From positions 1 to 6,025 of the forward strand of contig NVXA01000006.1 of NCBI GenBank assembly GCA_002746395.1: a stretch of DNA of 6,025 nucleotides, given 5' to 3'. Made by a program: the position numbers and the translations under genes. Each line of letters begins with the position of its first letter. Positions within the stretch are counted from its first letter, which is position 1. The DNA is from Paracoccaceae bacterium (lineage in GTDB: Bacteria > Pseudomonadota > Alphaproteobacteria > Rhodobacterales > Rhodobacteraceae). This document shows, one piece after another, positions 1 to 4,729 of the stretch. The notes beneath the pieces are model-generated. The model did not search any database. It saw only the letters and a list, made by a program, of their open reading frames with translations, and was not told the DNA's origin.

Positions 1-2
1 AT

Positions 3-38
3 GAAAGAAAAGTGGAACCAGTGAGATTGGCAGCCTGA
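3..38 (+). CDS. Possible 3' end of an upstream gene (partial)
   Basis: One frame is open from the left edge and ends at TGA 36-38, giving the tail ERKVEPVRLAA. It has the composition of a plausible protein C-terminus, but only 11 codons are visible and no function can be given. The other two frames close at 2-4 (TGA) and 22-24 (TGA), so this is the only frame in which a gene could enter from the left without stopping sooner. Nothing else in 39-147 has a convincing start and ribosome site. Confidence 0.25.
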   Translation, partial: ERKVEPVRLAA

Positions 39-147
39 ATGAAACCATGATCCATCTTAAATTGGCTACTGACTGGTCGAAAATGTAGGACCACCTCTTA
101 GTTCCACATTTGAAATCAGGAACGAAGGTGACGAACCTTTTAATATC

Positions 148-375
148 GTGCCAACGGGCCGGATACTCGAAACCTTCAATAAGCTCAGAAAAGGACCCGT
201 TCCAGCGCCAGCGTTAACGCGCAGAAGCGACCATATATTTCGATTGCGCAAACTCGGTGTTCAAATCCAAACCGAAATGCTCGAACAAAATCTGGGAAGT
301 TCTGAACGATACGGAGTGTACCATCTCATTAGCGAAGTATCTAAAGTAGACGGAAGTAGAGAGGTATCAGCATGA
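148..375 (+). CDS. Small basic phage-type protein, putative winged-helix fold
   Basis: A 75-aa protein starting with GTG, from the first gene of an overlapping phage-like cassette. The sequence (GRILETFNKLRKGPVPAPALT, then FRLRKLGVQI and RYGVYHLI) alternates short helices with a YxVYxLI-like strand. This resembles small winged-helix proteins of alphaproteobacterial prophages that contain a 'LRxxGVxIxT' element, which is family memory and not a search result. The start is uncertain. There is no good ribosome site 5-10 bases before GTG 148, and the frame is open back to 73 with protein-like content (EIRNEGDEPFNIVP) but no ATG, GTG or TTG there. The true start may therefore use a rare codon, or the 5' end may be damaged. 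The stop overlaps the next gene's ATG (ATGA, 372-375), which suggests translational coupling. Confidence 0.6.
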   Translation: MPTGRILETFNKLRKGPVPAPALTRRSDHIFRLRKLGVQIQTEMLEQNLGSSERYGVYHLISEVSKVDGSREVSA

Positions 376-680
376 TGGATGCCGCAATACTCAGGTTACC
401 GCAAAATTCAACTAACCATATGGAAAGCCACGGCGATTATAGCTGGGTTGTTACTAGCTCTCCCCGTTTTCGAGTTGTCATCTGTACGGATGGGTGGCAG
501 TGGATCATCCAACGTCGAAGCGGAACAAGGCGGGGCGGGTCTTACTGGAGATCAGTTAGCTATCATCGTGACCGAGACTCCCTCAAACGCCGCTGGCGCG
601 GCTTTGTGGGCGCTGAAGAAAGCAGCAAAGAACTAGGCAGCCTTCCTGAATATTTTGGAGGGGCGAATATTGGGCCGTAA
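372..680 (+). CDS. Trp/Arg-rich small prophage protein, function unknown
   Basis: A 102-aa protein starting at the ATG of an ATGA overlap with the gene before it. A ribosome site GAGAGGT lies at about 359-365. The middle of the protein (residues about 20-75) is rich in Trp, Arg and Tyr, with a core like SPRFRVVICTDGWQWIIQRR followed by a YHRDRDSL segment, and it ends with a LGSLPEYF motif. I recognise this pattern from small proteins in alphaproteobacterial prophages and islands ('SPR.RV...D..QWI.QRR...R....YCRTRD.L'), which have no assigned function. The Arg/Trp content suggests nucleic-acid contact, but that is inference. An overlapping frame (379-636) is open only because of the codon bias of this gene. 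The 3' end overlaps the next gene by 11 bases. Confidence 0.7.
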   Translation: MMDAAILRLPQNSTNHMESHGDYSWVVTSSPRFRVVICTDGWQWIIQRRSGTRRGGSYWRSVSYHRDRDSLKRRWRGFVGAEESSKELGSLPEYFGGANIGP

Positions 681-1044
681 AACTTTCAAAAGAGGCAGTT
701 CAAGTAAGTTCATTCAGATTGATCACTGGCTTTACGATAGCCCTGCTTGGCAATCATTAAAGCCGGGGCCACGTGCATTGTACTTGGAGTTGAAGCGCAA
801 GTTTAACGGCCACAACAACGGTGCTGTGTTTCTCAGTCAAAGGGATGCAGCCAAAGCGTTAAATGTCGGGCGCGATACGATTGCCGCCTATTATTCAGAA
901 TTGGTTTTGAAGGCATTTATCATTCAGACAATGGGGCATTGCCTCGGGCCTCAGGGCGTTGGGCAGGCAACAAAGTGGGCGCTCACTGAATACCCATTTA
1001 ACGAAGTCCCAGCAACAAAGGAGTTCATGCACTGGAAAAAATAA
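670..1044 (+). CDS. Winged-helix replication-initiator-like phage protein, cut short by TAA
   Basis: A 124-aa protein starting at TTG 670. I prefer this over TTG 655 because the GGAGGGG ribosome site at 657-663 lies six bases before 670. Residues 14-47 (FIQIDHWLYDSPAW, then GPRALYLELKRKFNG) and 53-84 (FLSQRDAAKALNVGRDTIAAYYSELVLKAF) form a clear winged helix-turn-helix of the kind found at the front of phage O-like replication proteins. The TKWALTEYPF and PATKEFMHWK segments are typical of an alphaproteobacterial family whose members normally continue with a low-complexity tail. Here TAA 1042-1044 interrupts, directly after an A6 run (1036-1041). The frame then stays open to 1281. Role inferred: DNA binding and possibly replication initiation or transcription control. 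The gene may be truncated, a pseudogene, or misread at the A6 run. Confidence 0.7.
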   Translation: MGRKTFKRGSSSKFIQIDHWLYDSPAWQSLKPGPRALYLELKRKFNGHNNGAVFLSQRDAAKALNVGRDTIAAYYSELVLKAFIIQTMGHCLGPQGVGQATKWALTEYPFNEVPATKEFMHWKK

Positions 1045-1281
1045 TTTCCCCGCAAGAAAATCCAACATTCTTTGGCAGGAAAATCCAGCACCCTCTGTCG
1101 GAAAATCCAACATACGGACAATCAAATGTCGGATAATCCCACCGCTTTTACCTCAAATAACGCGATTACCGTGTTGGATAATCCTGCCATATATACATCT
1201 AACCATATACCTAAGGTTCCAGACCTTTCTCTTTACGCAGACCAAGACTTATGCCCTCTTCTAAGCAGGAGCGCAGCATGA
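1045..1281 (+). pseudogene. In-frame downstream extension of the initiator-like gene
   Basis: After TAA 1042-1044 the same frame is open for 78 codons and ends at TGA 1279-1281, which overlaps the ATG of the next gene as ATGA. The other junctions nearby (372-375, 1559-1562) have the same geometry, so the ancestral initiator-like gene probably ran to 1281, giving about 203 codons. Peptides in this stretch are polar and repetitive (KIQH twice, SDNP and LDNP), as expected for the variable tail of this family. A second frame is also open here (to 1264), so an indel in the A6 run with a later compensating shift is an alternative to a point nonsense change. The segment carries the iteron-like DNA repeats listed separately. 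Confidence 0.45.
1055..1184 (+). repeat. Iteron-like repeat cluster, candidate replication origin
   Basis: Three direct copies of a GGAAAATCCAACAT motif lie at 1055-1068 (13/14), 1078-1091 (12/14) and 1100-1113 (14/14), spaced 23 and 22 bp. The similarity continues past the core into CAYYCTYTG between copies 1-2 and 2-3. Two reverse-orientation copies follow at 1126-1139 and 1171-1184 (each 11/14 after reverse complement, sharing GGATAATCC), 45 bp apart, which is twice the same period. The 22-23 bp spacing is not a multiple of three, so copy 2 is read in a different frame from copies 1 and 3. That argues for selection on DNA and not on protein. Iterons placed inside the initiator gene are known from the lambda O/ori arrangement. 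That these are replication iterons is inference. Confidence 0.55.
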
Positions 1282-1562
1282 ACTACCTTCCACCCGATGA
1301 AGCGAAACGGATGCTTCTCAAGACCTTGATCGATTTCGCTGAAAAGGACACAGACCAACTGTTCGCGTATTTTGCGCATGTTGGGTTTGATGTTGCCGCA
1401 GTGGACAATTCAAAGCAATTACCCGCCGCTTGGCTTGGCCACTACCGTATCGGCCAAGGAACCTATGATACAGACAGGGCAGCGATGGACCTAGCAACAT
1501 GGCCACCAATATCTCGGCGCATTTTCGAGTTGCAGCAAGAAAAGCAGAGGTTAGCCAAATGA
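1278..1562 (+). CDS. Small acidic-start phage-cassette protein, function unknown
   Basis: A 94-aa protein. The ATG at 1278 is chosen over ATG 1251 because AGGAG at 1267-1271 sits six bases before it and because it forms an ATGA overlap with the frame upstream. The protein is mostly helical: an N-terminal PPDEAKRMLLKTLIDF segment, an amphipathic region around residues 25-45, a conserved-looking LGHYRIGQGTYD patch (53-64), and a charged helix ending in FELQQEKQRLAK. No Cys or obvious catalytic motif is present and I do not recognise the family. The position between the initiator-like gene and the zinc-ribbon gene, with overlaps at both ends, suggests co-translation and a role in the same process. 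Confidence 0.65.
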   Translation: MNYLPPDEAKRMLLKTLIDFAEKDTDQLFAYFAHVGFDVAAVDNSKQLPAAWLGHYRIGQGTYDTDRAAMDLATWPPISRRIFELQQEKQRLAK

Positions 1563-2011
1563 TTTGTGAAACCCAGCGTCAGATGCATATCAGAAGCCTA
1601 CCAAAGGGTGTGGAGGGCTTTGTGCTTGTAGATGGCGCTCAGGTGGCTATCGAGCGGAGAGCCTGCCATTTGGGTGGTTCTAGGGCTTGGTTCTTATGCC
1701 CCGCATGCAATCGGCGCTGTGCTATCCTCTACCCCGTAAGGTGCCGTCTATGCCTTCGCTTGCATTACGCCTCTGAACATGAGGGAGAACTCGACCGTCT
1801 GTTACGAAAAGCAGTCAATCATCGGTACAAACATGGCCAGCAACAGCGTGGAATTGGTGTGCCGCTCCCCAGCAAACCTAAATGGATGCGCTGGCATACA
1901 TATATCAAAGCAAGAAAGAAGGCCGAGGTTATTGAAATGCAGATAATTGAGGGTTTCCGTTCCAAATTAGCGCGTAGAGCGCGTGAATCTACACGCGCTC
2001 TAACAGTTTAA
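1559..2011 (+). CDS. Zinc-ribbon prophage protein, putative DNA binding
   Basis: A 150-aa protein starting at ATG 1559 (ATGA overlap with the previous gene), with AGAGG at 1546-1550 as ribosome site. A longer reading from ATG 1499 would overlap the previous gene by 64 bases and has no support. Cys47-x2-Cys50 and Cys62-x2-Cys65 form a four-cysteine zinc ribbon, preceded by a strand-rich region with AWFLCPAC and followed by LHYASEHEGELDRLLRKA. The C-terminal third is a basic helical region (KARKKAEVIEMQ, KLARRARESTR). This layout matches small CxxC...CxxC proteins in alphaproteobacterial prophages, which lack an assigned biochemical role. DNA or RNA binding is inferred from the zinc ribbon and the basic tail. 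The last 36 bases lie within a strong hairpin, so the C-terminus is constrained by that structure. Confidence 0.75.
   Translation: MICETQRQMHIRSLPKGVEGFVLVDGAQVAIERRACHLGGSRAWFLCPACNRRCAILYPVRCRLCLRLHYASEHEGELDRLLRKAVNHRYKHGQQQRGIGVPLPSKPKWMRWHTYIKARKKAEVIEMQIIEGFRSKLARRARESTRALTV
1975..2002 (+). terminator. 11-bp perfect hairpin at the end of the phage cassette
   Basis: The arms TAGAGCGCGTG (1975-1985) and CACGCGCTCTA (1992-2002) are perfectly complementary around a six-base loop. The hairpin lies within the last codons of the zinc-ribbon gene and is followed by ACAGTTTAAAC, which has only a three-T run. It is placed between converging genes, so a terminator is the simplest reading, but the weak T-tract leaves room for another role such as mRNA 3'-end protection or a protein binding site. 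Confidence 0.5.
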
Positions 2012-2025
2012 ACTATTCGCCTAGA

Positions 2026-2388
2026 TTATCGGAATTGTATATCACAACTTTTTTGGATACTCGCTTGTTCTATGGCCTCCATTTCGCCTTTCAGTCGAGC
2101 AACTTCTGTTGCGTTTCCTTTGTCACCGTCGATGAAGAACATAGCTGGCCAAAATAGGATTAAACTAATTGCAGTCACTCCCGCATCACTACTGGCTTGC
2201 TCGTCTTGGACCCCCATCGCTTGCGCTGCTCTAGAAGAAACTCGAGATGCTTCTTCGCCAAGCTGTCTGCAGGAATACGTCTCGTATTGCACGGGCGACA
2301 CATAGGTTGCCGAAATGTCGGCGCTCTTAGTTGCACATCCTGCAATCAGTGGCACAAGGCTTGTAGCGATTAGAATTTTATTTAGCAT
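2026..2388 (-). CDS. Small outer-membrane-type lipoprotein, function unknown
   Basis: A 120-aa protein. The start at 2388 is preferred over 2418 because AAGGGA lies seven bases before it and because the signal peptide then begins correctly: MLNKILIATSLVPLIAGC has a Lys4, a hydrophobic core and the lipobox IAG-C with Cys18. The mature part has two more Cys (40 and 115), a 'YVSPVQYETYSCRQL' opening, two charged helices (43-68 and 92-115) and a hydrophobic segment at 71-86 (VTAISLILFWPAMFFI). This order matches a family of small alphaproteobacterial lipoproteins with no known function. Such proteins are sometimes labelled as transporter parts without support. The gene is convergent with the phage cassette and may be a moron-type or island cargo gene. 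Confidence 0.75.
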   Translation of the reverse strand: MLNKILIATSLVPLIAGCATKSADISATYVSPVQYETYSCRQLGEEASRVSSRAAQAMGVQDEQASSDAGVTAISLILFWPAMFFIDGDKGNATEVARLKGEMEAIEQASIQKSCDIQFR

Positions 2389-2429
2389 TTTCTGTCCCTT
2401 AATCTTATTATTTTTCAAATAATTATGTC

Positions 2430-2442
2430 GCTAGATTCTAGC
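2430..2442. promoter_or_regulatory. 13-bp palindrome upstream of the lipoprotein gene
   Basis: GCTAGATTCTAGC has perfect 6-bp arms around one central base, and a third CTAGA follows at 2442-2446. It lies in the lipoprotein leader, downstream of the predicted promoter and about 40 bp before the start codon. An operator is possible; no specific regulator can be named. Confidence 0.25.
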
Positions 2443-2470
2443 TAGAGTGGATTCGACTTTAGCATCGCAA

Positions 2471-2499
2471 CTATTAGGTTAACCAAGAGATACTGTCAA
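2471..2499 (-). promoter_or_regulatory. Possible promoter for the lipoprotein gene
   Basis: On the minus strand a perfect TTGACA (2494-2499) is followed after 17 bases by TAATAG (2471-2476). The -35 is canonical and the -10 is weak. Transcription would start near 2464 and give a leader of about 75 bases before the start at 2388. Confidence 0.4.
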
Positions 2500-2722
2500 A
2501 TTGCAAATTTTCACCAAACAAAACTATCAATCAGCCGGAAAGAAAACATTGGCAGCCGCCTGCAACCAAGACCGTAAGATAGGCATCTACGATTCATTGC
2601 CATGTTAACGTCAAGGTTATAGCAAGGGTAAAGCAATACGCGCGCACGAGGCACGAATAGACCAACACGCGTATTATATCAGCCTGATGAGGGAGTTTTC
2701 CCTGATGGGGGAATTATCCTGA
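2500..2722. other. Intergenic region without a supported gene
   Basis: From the lipoprotein promoter to the helicase-associated remnant I find no ORF with a start, ribosome site and protein-like content on either strand. In the frame of the remnant the stretch 2609-2719 is open but ends in TGA 2720-2722 and does not resemble a helicase domain. The only visible structure is the tandem 18-bp repeat at 2683-2718. Confidence 0.5.
2683..2718 (+). repeat. Tandem 18-bp imperfect duplication
   Basis: CCTGATGAGGGAGTTTTC (2683-2700) is followed directly by CCTGATGGGGGAATTATC (2701-2718), 15 of 18 bases identical, then a partial third start CTGA. It sits just upstream of the helicase-associated remnant and is probably a local duplication in decaying DNA. 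The unit is a multiple of three, so it could once have encoded LM(R/G)E(F/L)S hexapeptides. Confidence 0.5.
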
Positions 2723-2911
2723 CAGTTACTAAGCCACAAAGAAGACGGCTTCAATCTCGGTTCTTGGGTAAGAAGACAGAGAGGAAATCGAGCCATCATG
2801 TCTTCTGACCGCCTTAAGAGGCTAGAAGCTTTAGGATTTGTTTGGGACACTCGGGAGCATAGAAGAAATGTCCGAAATTATCAGCACGATGTGGGATATT
2901 TTGTGGGATAA
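2723..2911 (+). pseudogene. Remnant of a helicase-associated (HA) domain protein
   Basis: This 62-codon frame between TGA 2720-2722 and TAA 2909-2911 encodes a textbook HA-domain signature: HKEDGFNLGSWVRRQR (residues 5-20), then MSSDRLKRLEALGFVWD (26-42). HA domains of this type occur as tandem repeats at the C-terminus of DEAD-box-like restriction or DNA helicases in many bacteria and islands. Only one unit remains, with no start codon before residue 26 and no ribosome site, so this is a fragment of a lost helicase gene. The lost gene was probably another cargo gene of the island. Residues after 45 (HRRNVRNYQHDVGYFVG) no longer match the usual repeat end. Confidence 0.75.
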
Positions 2912-2945
2912 TATAAATTTGATAAAATTATATTTAATAATTTCT
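2903..2945. other. AT-rich stretch with imperfect hairpin
   Basis: A run almost free of G and C covers the end of the helicase remnant. It contains AATATAAATTT (2910-2920) facing AAATTATATTT (2925-2935) around GATA, pairing with one bulge. Two GTGGGATA copies precede it 12 bp apart (2891-2898, 2903-2910). It could be a decayed terminator or an easily melted element; neither is proven. Confidence 0.3.
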
Positions 2946-2979
2946 GACTGTTAGATGTATAATACGGCGGACTGCCTCT

Positions 2980-2997
2980 CCGCCATTTCACACTTTC
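2980..2997 (+). repeat. Left att-like direct repeat
   Basis: CCGCCATTTCACACTTTC, preceded by CTCT so that CTCTCCGCCA reads like the acceptor end of a bacterial tRNA-Ser. No T-arm is present to its left. The site also forms the right arm of a GGCGGA/TCCGCC hairpin (2966-2984, seven-base loop). Confidence 0.5.
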
Positions 2998-3245
2998 CTA
3001 TGAAATATCCATCTAACCCCTTGAATGACAAGGTGGTTTTCGGGTTCGAAGCTCTTCATTTCAGTAACTTGTGATACGCTTGGAAATGACCAATCTCGGC
3101 ACTATTCGCTGAAGAGTTAACGGATCAGGTTTCCTTTCTCTACAAGGGTTTGCAAAGAAACTGGTGGCGAGTTCGAACATTCGTCAAAGCTGCGCATTGT
3201 TTCGGCAAGAAAAGCAGTAAAAACGTACCGTGTACCGCAAGCTGT

Positions 3246-3262
3246 GTTTTGTATTACAAAAC
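3246..3262. promoter_or_regulatory. 17-bp palindrome, possible operator or parS-like site
   Basis: GTTTTGTATTACAAAAC has two perfect 8-bp arms around a central T, about 120 bp before the ParB-like start codon. Its architecture is like operators and ParB-type target sites, although the sequence differs from canonical chromosomal parS (TGTTTCACGTGAAACA). Self-recognition by the downstream protein is a hypothesis. Confidence 0.35.
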
Positions 3263-3271
3263 GCTTGGCAA

Positions 3272-3288
3272 GGGGGTGCTATACCCCC
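3272..3288 (+). terminator. GC hairpin GGGGGT/ACCCCC before the ParB-like gene
   Basis: GGGGGT (3272-3277) and ACCCCC (3283-3288) pair perfectly around GCTAT. It is followed by GTTGCATCCCC, with no T-run, so it is a poor intrinsic terminator. It may be an attenuator, a part of the upstream operator region, or the end of a lost transcript. Confidence 0.3.
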
Positions 3289-3380
3289 GTTGCATCCCCT
3301 AGAATGCAGTAAAGGAAAGCTACTTTAAGTTGACCTGCCCTCTATGCCTATGGCACGCTGTAGCGAATTAGGAAAAAGCT

Positions 3381-4682
3381 ATGCGATTAGAACAGATTAA
3401 AATTAGTGACTTACAAGTTAATCGGGCAAATGACCGTCATGGAGAACTTGAAAACGAAACAGCCGCTATATCTTGGCTGTTTAATACTCGTGAAACACAT
3501 ATGAAAAACCTCGCAATGGATATTGTCGATGAGGGAAGGATATTTGAGCCGCCACTGGTAACACCCGAAAACGGTGCCTTTTTAGTTTTTGATGGAAATC
3601 GACGGGTGACATGTTTGAAGTTGCTTGAGAAGCCGGAAAAGGCTCCAACCGTTCCGTTGCAAGACTATTTTAAGTCGTTGCGAAAAAAATGGAGGGGGGA
3701 CTTCCCCAACACTATTCTTTGCCAAGTAGAAGAAAATCGAGACGATATAGATAGCATCCTCTATCGCCGACATACAGGAACGCAAAACGGTGTAGGTCAA
3801 TCCAATTGGGATGATCGAATGAAGGATAATTTCGTAGCTCGGTCGGGAAAAGCCACAGGGTTCAATCTTGCAGATGAAATTGAACAGCGGTTGAAGGCTG
3901 CTGAATTTCTTCCAAAAAAGAAAATCCCACGTTCCAATCTTAATCGATTTTTATCTTCCGAAGTTATTCGGAACCGTATTGGTATTAGTGGCAAGAATAA
4001 GGAATTTAGCTACACACATAAACCGGAAGTAGTTCTTGAAACCCTCCGAGATATCGCAGACGATTTTGCCAACGGGCGCGTTGTCCTTGGTGATATATGG
4101 GATAATACTGGCAAGCTTTCTTACCTTGAAAAGTTAGAGGACGGCGGGAAACTCCCAAGCGATGAGGATATTCTAGATACAGATGACAACAAATCACCTA
4201 GCAAACCAAAAGCAAAAGCAAAGCCGAAGGCAAAACCGAAGCCTACAAGGCGTACAACCCTTATCCCACCAAAAGAGTTTGGCATTCTCTGGACAGGTAA
4301 GCAGCAAAGGCACCATGCTATTTGGGAAGAACTTCAGTTTCACCTGAATACCGAAAAACATCCAAATGCGGTGTCGGTGTTATTTCGAGTACTTTTAGAA
4401 CTATCCATTGATTATTATGTGGATGAACACAGCATTCAAGTACATGCAAATGACAAGCTTGCGCGCCGTGTCGAAAAAGTTGGTGCGGCACTTTTTAGCC
4501 ATGACAAAATCGGTAAAAAACAATTAGATGCAACGAAGAAGTTTTCTCAAAGTTATCAACTTGTGTCAGCCGACACATTGAATCGATATGTCCACTCAAA
4601 TAGTTTCGCGCCTTCGCCAAAGGACTTGGAGGCTTTGTGGGATACAATGGCCGATCTAATAGTTGCGTGCTTGAAGGGGTAG
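3381..4682 (+). CDS. ParB/Srx-fold protein with helical C-terminal domain, putative defence or regulatory protein
   Basis: A 433-aa protein with AGGA at 3370-3373 seven bases before ATG. Residues 1-80 match the ParB/sulfiredoxin N-terminal fold: KISDLQVNRANDRHGEL, then IFEPPLVTPENGAFLVFDGNRRVTCLKLL, where DGNRR (71-75) occupies the position of the ParB box (nucleotide or DNA binding, 'GxRR/DGNRR'). A second conserved-looking block, YRRHTGTQNGVGQSNWDD (128-145), is typical of ParB-like proteins in accessory regions. A Lys/Pro/Ala linker (KPKAKAKPKAKPKPTRR, 275-291) leads to a helical domain (300-433) with NAVSVLFRVLLELSIDYY (329-346) and LNRYVHSNSFAPSPKDLEALWD (400-421). That C-terminal pattern recalls HEPN-like or DUF4145-like helical domains, but no RxxxxH site is evident, so the match is weak. 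There is no ParA partner nearby, which makes plasmid segregation unlikely. Standalone proteins of this type often occur in defence islands, which is family knowledge and not shown here. Confidence 0.8.
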   Translation: MRLEQIKISDLQVNRANDRHGELENETAAISWLFNTRETHMKNLAMDIVDEGRIFEPPLVTPENGAFLVFDGNRRVTCLKLLEKPEKAPTVPLQDYFKSLRKKWRGDFPNTILCQVEENRDDIDSILYRRHTGTQNGVGQSNWDDRMKDNFVARSGKATGFNLADEIEQRLKAAEFLPKKKIPRSNLNRFLSSEVIRNRIGISGKNKEFSYTHKPEVVLETLRDIADDFANGRVVLGDIWDNTGKLSYLEKLEDGGKLPSDEDILDTDDNKSPSKPKAKAKPKAKPKPTRRTTLIPPKEFGILWTGKQQRHHAIWEELQFHLNTEKHPNAVSVLFRVLLELSIDYYVDEHSIQVHANDKLARRVEKVGAALFSHDKIGKKQLDATKKFSQSYQLVSADTLNRYVHSNSFAPSPKDLEALWDTMADLIVACLKG

Positions 4683-4693
4683 TTTCGAAGAGG

Positions 4694-4729
4694 TACGTGG
4701 GTTCGAAACCACACCCACTCACCCCGCCA
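4694..4729 (+). other. tRNA-Ser-like 3' end fragment (part of the right att site)
   Basis: TACGTGGGTTCGAAACCAC followed by ACCCACTCACCCCGCCA resembles the T-arm, acceptor strand and CCA end of a bacterial tRNA-Ser (compare the usual GTGGGTTCGAATCCC...CCGCCA). Only GTGG and CCAC pair cleanly around the loop, so the T-stem is imperfect. The 5' three quarters of a tRNA are absent because the ParB-like CDS ends at 4682. This is how a displaced 3' tail looks after integration into a tRNA gene. Confidence 0.4.

Larger units (their letters stand above)
2998..3380. other. Leader region of the ParB-like gene, no supported gene
   Basis: No ORF with a start signal is found on either strand. The region holds a direct repeat GTACCG (3225-3230 and 3232-3237), a 17-bp palindrome (3246-3262) and a GC hairpin (3272-3288), all within 160 bp of the ParB-like start. 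A TTGACC at 3330-3335 could be a -35 element, but no good -10 follows at the right distance. Confidence 0.5.

Noticed and set aside
379..636. 85-aa ORF overlapping the Trp/Arg-rich gene, with a hydrophobic start resembling a membrane segment
   Set aside because: It lies inside 372-680 in another frame with no ribosome site. Its Gly/Ala-rich content is what an Arg-rich gene gives when shifted, and the 372 start has an ATGA junction and a ribosome site.
2684..2718. CTGATGA followed by a short hairpin, as in a hammerhead ribozyme core
   Set aside because: The required GAAA after stem II and a matching cleavage stem are missing. The motif is part of the 18-bp tandem duplication.
2891..2914. TGTGGGATAATAT as a further copy of the iteron motif
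   Set aside because: It matches only the GGATAAT core, lies 1.7 kb from the array and is in a different, AT-rich context. Chance is likely.
2966..2984. GGCGGA/TCCGCC hairpin as a terminator
   Set aside because: The stem is only six base pairs and the following ATTTCAC lacks a T-run. The right arm is already explained by the tRNA-end-like repeat.
3041..3057. GGGTTCGAAGC as the T-arm of a tRNA gene
   Set aside because: No acceptor stem, anticodon arm or CCA end can be built around it.
3130..3280. Short open frames on both strands upstream of the ParB-like gene (up to about 50 codons)
   Set aside because: They lack start codons with ribosome sites and resemble no known protein. They overlap the palindrome and hairpin.
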